Made by a program: the position numbers and the translations under genes
Source of the DNA: Bacteroidota bacterium
GTDB taxonomy: Bacteria; Bacteroidota; Bacteroidia; Bacteroidales; FEN-979
Length of the DNA stretch: 64,000 nt
Reading direction: 5' to 3'
Assembly (NCBI GenBank): GCA_026391775.1
Contig: JAPLDK010000033.1
Span: forward strand, 19,803-83,802
The notes under the pieces: generated by a model
What the model saw: the letters and a program-made list of their open reading frames with translations, nothing else
Database searches by the model: none
Told to the model about the DNA's origin: nothing
Part shown: piece by piece, positions 62,725 through 64,000 of the stretch
How the letters are laid out: each line of letters opens with the position of its first letter
How positions within the stretch are numbered: position 1 is the first letter of the stretch

Positions 62725-64000
62725 TCATATAAGGTCATTAAATTTAAGTTTTGCTTCATCTGGTTCCTTAAATGCATTACATTTTTCTAAATGATCTTGC
62801 ATAAAGTCCATATTTCCCACAATGGTTCCTGAAAATTGTTGCGCCTTATCCAGCATTCTGATATAGGGTTCAGGGCTTTGATCTCTTGTCAGCTTTCGCA
62901 GGGTTAAAAGGTAATCATCCTGAAAAACCGTTGGTATTATTATCCTTGTCTGACTGTTTGCAACAAATTCAGCATTCATCATTATCCTGGCAATTCTGCC
63001 ATTTCCATCTAAAAAAGGATGTACTTCGCTGATCATGAACATCATGAATGCAGCTTTTGCGAAAGGATGAATTAATGCCTGATAAAAATCATACCCTTTG
63101 ATCAAGGTCCCCTTAACAAGTTTATGGTCTACAAAATGAGTCTCTCCGGCACGGTTATTTCTGTCTTTAAATTGACCAGGGTTTTTAGAAGTTCTTGCTT
63201 CCAGTAAGATCTTATGTCGATACCGCAGGATCTCCAATAACTCCTCTGCATTGCCCGGGATAGACTTCATCTCATCCTGATTGCTGACCAGCCGGTAAGT
63301 CCCAAGAATGTCATGAGAATCTTCATCACGTGCAGGCATCGCTGTCTCAGTCTCGATAATTTTCCTTGCATCCTCAATCTCGAAAATCGTTCCCTCAATA
63401 TAATTTGAAAAATATGCTTCGAAAAAAGCAAAATTTTTAAATGCCTGAATTTCTGTGTTTTGTTCTGGTCGGTCAGAAAATTCTTCTTGTTTCAACTGAA
63501 CAAATAATTTCTCAAACAATTCAAGACGGGCAGGGTCATAGGGAGCGCCCATCACCCTTGCGATTGCTAATGGTGAGGATAAATCCTTTATTGATCTTGC
63601 GTTCAACAATGCACTTATAAGCTTATTAAGCTTTTCATATTCCTTCTCTAATCCAAGCTTTGCCGAAACAGATTTTGCCCTGTCTCGTAACTCATTTAAA
63701 CCCTTTTCACCCTTTATATCTAAAATGTGCTCAAGCCTGTTCTCAATCTCAGGCAATGTCAATATTTTGGAATCCGGTCCCGGCTTTCTCGCTGGCTGAA
63801 GGTTCTCAAGCAACGCTCTTTCCAATTGCGAATAATAAAGCTCACCTACAAATGGTATATCTCCGTCAACCGGACCCGGCCCTTCCAGGAATCGAATCGT
63901 TATCCCTGGCAATGATATTTTCTTGGTATACGTGAACGTCAAAAAAATATTCCCCGTTGAAGTCGGCTTGAACTCAAGAGCTGATCGATGGCTTAACATC
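62725..64000 (-). CDS. Fic-family protein with AbiEi-like N-terminal region (5' truncated by window)
   Basis: The frame is open to the window edge. The visible 424 residues start with an AbiEi/antitoxin-like segment (LSHRSALEF, ITIRFLEGPGP, YYSQLERALLENLQPAR), followed by a helical linker and the Fic domain. The Fic motif is complete (HPFLDGNGRIAR), so AMP transfer to a protein hydroxyl is possible. A class II inhibitory helix is visible upstream (SNYIEG, S-x3-E-G). The missing 5' end probably encodes a winged-helix DNA-binding part. Such fusions are often treated as self-contained regulators or toxin-antitoxin relatives. No separate antitoxin gene is visible. Confidence 0.86.
   Translation of the reverse strand, partial: MLSHRSALEFKPTSTGNIFLTFTYTKKISLPGITIRFLEGPGPVDGDIPFVGELYYSQLERALLENLQPARKPGPDSKILTLPEIENRLEHILDIKGEKGLNELRDRAKSVSAKLGLEKEYEKLNKLISALLNARSIKDLSSPLAIARVMGAPYDPARLELFEKLFVQLKQEEFSDRPEQNTEIQAFKNFAFFEAYFSNYIEGTIFEIEDARKIIETETAMPARDEDSHDILGTYRLVSNQDEMKSIPGNAEELLEILRYRHKILLEARTSKNPGQFKDRNNRAGETHFVDHKLVKGTLIKGYDFYQALIHPFAKAAFMMFMISEVHPFLDGNGRIARIMMNAEFVANSQTRIIIPTVFQDDYLLTLRKLTRDQSPEPYIRMLDKAQQFSGTIVGNMDFMQDHLEKCNAFKEPDEAKLKFNDLI

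Overview
The window is chromosomal DNA from a member of the Bacteroidota. The support is internal: several secreted proteins end in type IX secretion (T9SS) sorting domains (YPNP...GVY...K style tails, plus one gliding-motility type tail). There is a PorP/SprF homologue next to an OmpA/PD40 protein, a beta-propeller hybrid-type LytS kinase with a LytTR partner, FISUMP/DUF1566 remnants, and promoter-like sequences of the Bacteroidota form TTG-N20-TAnnTTTG. No rRNA, tRNA, CRISPR array, phage or insertion sequence was recognised.

Layout. 1-2.9 kb: a heme-motif sensor kinase (cut by the window edge) with its NtrC-type sigma54 activator. 3.0-8.3 kb: an archaemetzincin, then on the minus strand the oxidative pentose-phosphate genes gnd, zwf and a single-ORF fusion of 6-phosphogluconolactonase with glucose-6-phosphate isomerase. 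8.5-13.9 kb: an arsenic island read arsR-E-F-G-D-A-C-acr3, which combines arsenate/arsenite resistance with the ArsEFG set associated with nitrophenyl arsenicals. Two near-identical ArsR-type operators precede arsR and arsD. 14.0-18.6 kb: a MarR regulator divergent from an EmrA/EmrB/TolC tripartite efflux pump. 18.7-24.2 kb: small secreted proteins, a papain-like T9SS protease and a TPR histidine kinase.

24.3-34.3 kb is the most interesting stretch. A LytTR response regulator and propeller kinase are followed by a lipoprotein / unknown secreted protein / DUF3592 membrane protein cassette and a WG-repeat protein. The unknown protein and the WG-repeat protein share a C-terminal domain I do not recognise. 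Two promoters here carry the same direct repeat (TACCGTTAA-N12-TACCG) at identical spacing to matched -33/-7 elements, and a third copy lies in front of a gene remnant. This suggests a local LytTR regulon (inference). The same stretch is littered with internally deleted genes.

35-42.7 kb: a large type B T9SS adhesin with PorP/SprF-like and OmpA-like partners. 42.8-49.5 kb: housekeeping and envelope genes (Tudor-like protein, diheme cytochrome, DedA, LpxD), a methyltransferase remnant, and a hybrid kinase whose phospho-accepting His reads as Tyr. 49.6-62.6 kb: T9SS cargo made of repeats (Asp-box, 29-aa WNG repeats, 14 Ycf48-like repeats), two of them behind a shared 97-bp upstream block, plus an orphan SecD-head-like secreted protein and a GH79-like glycosidase flanked by two related palindromic repeats. 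The right edge is a Fic protein with an AbiEi-like N-terminal part, truncated by the window.
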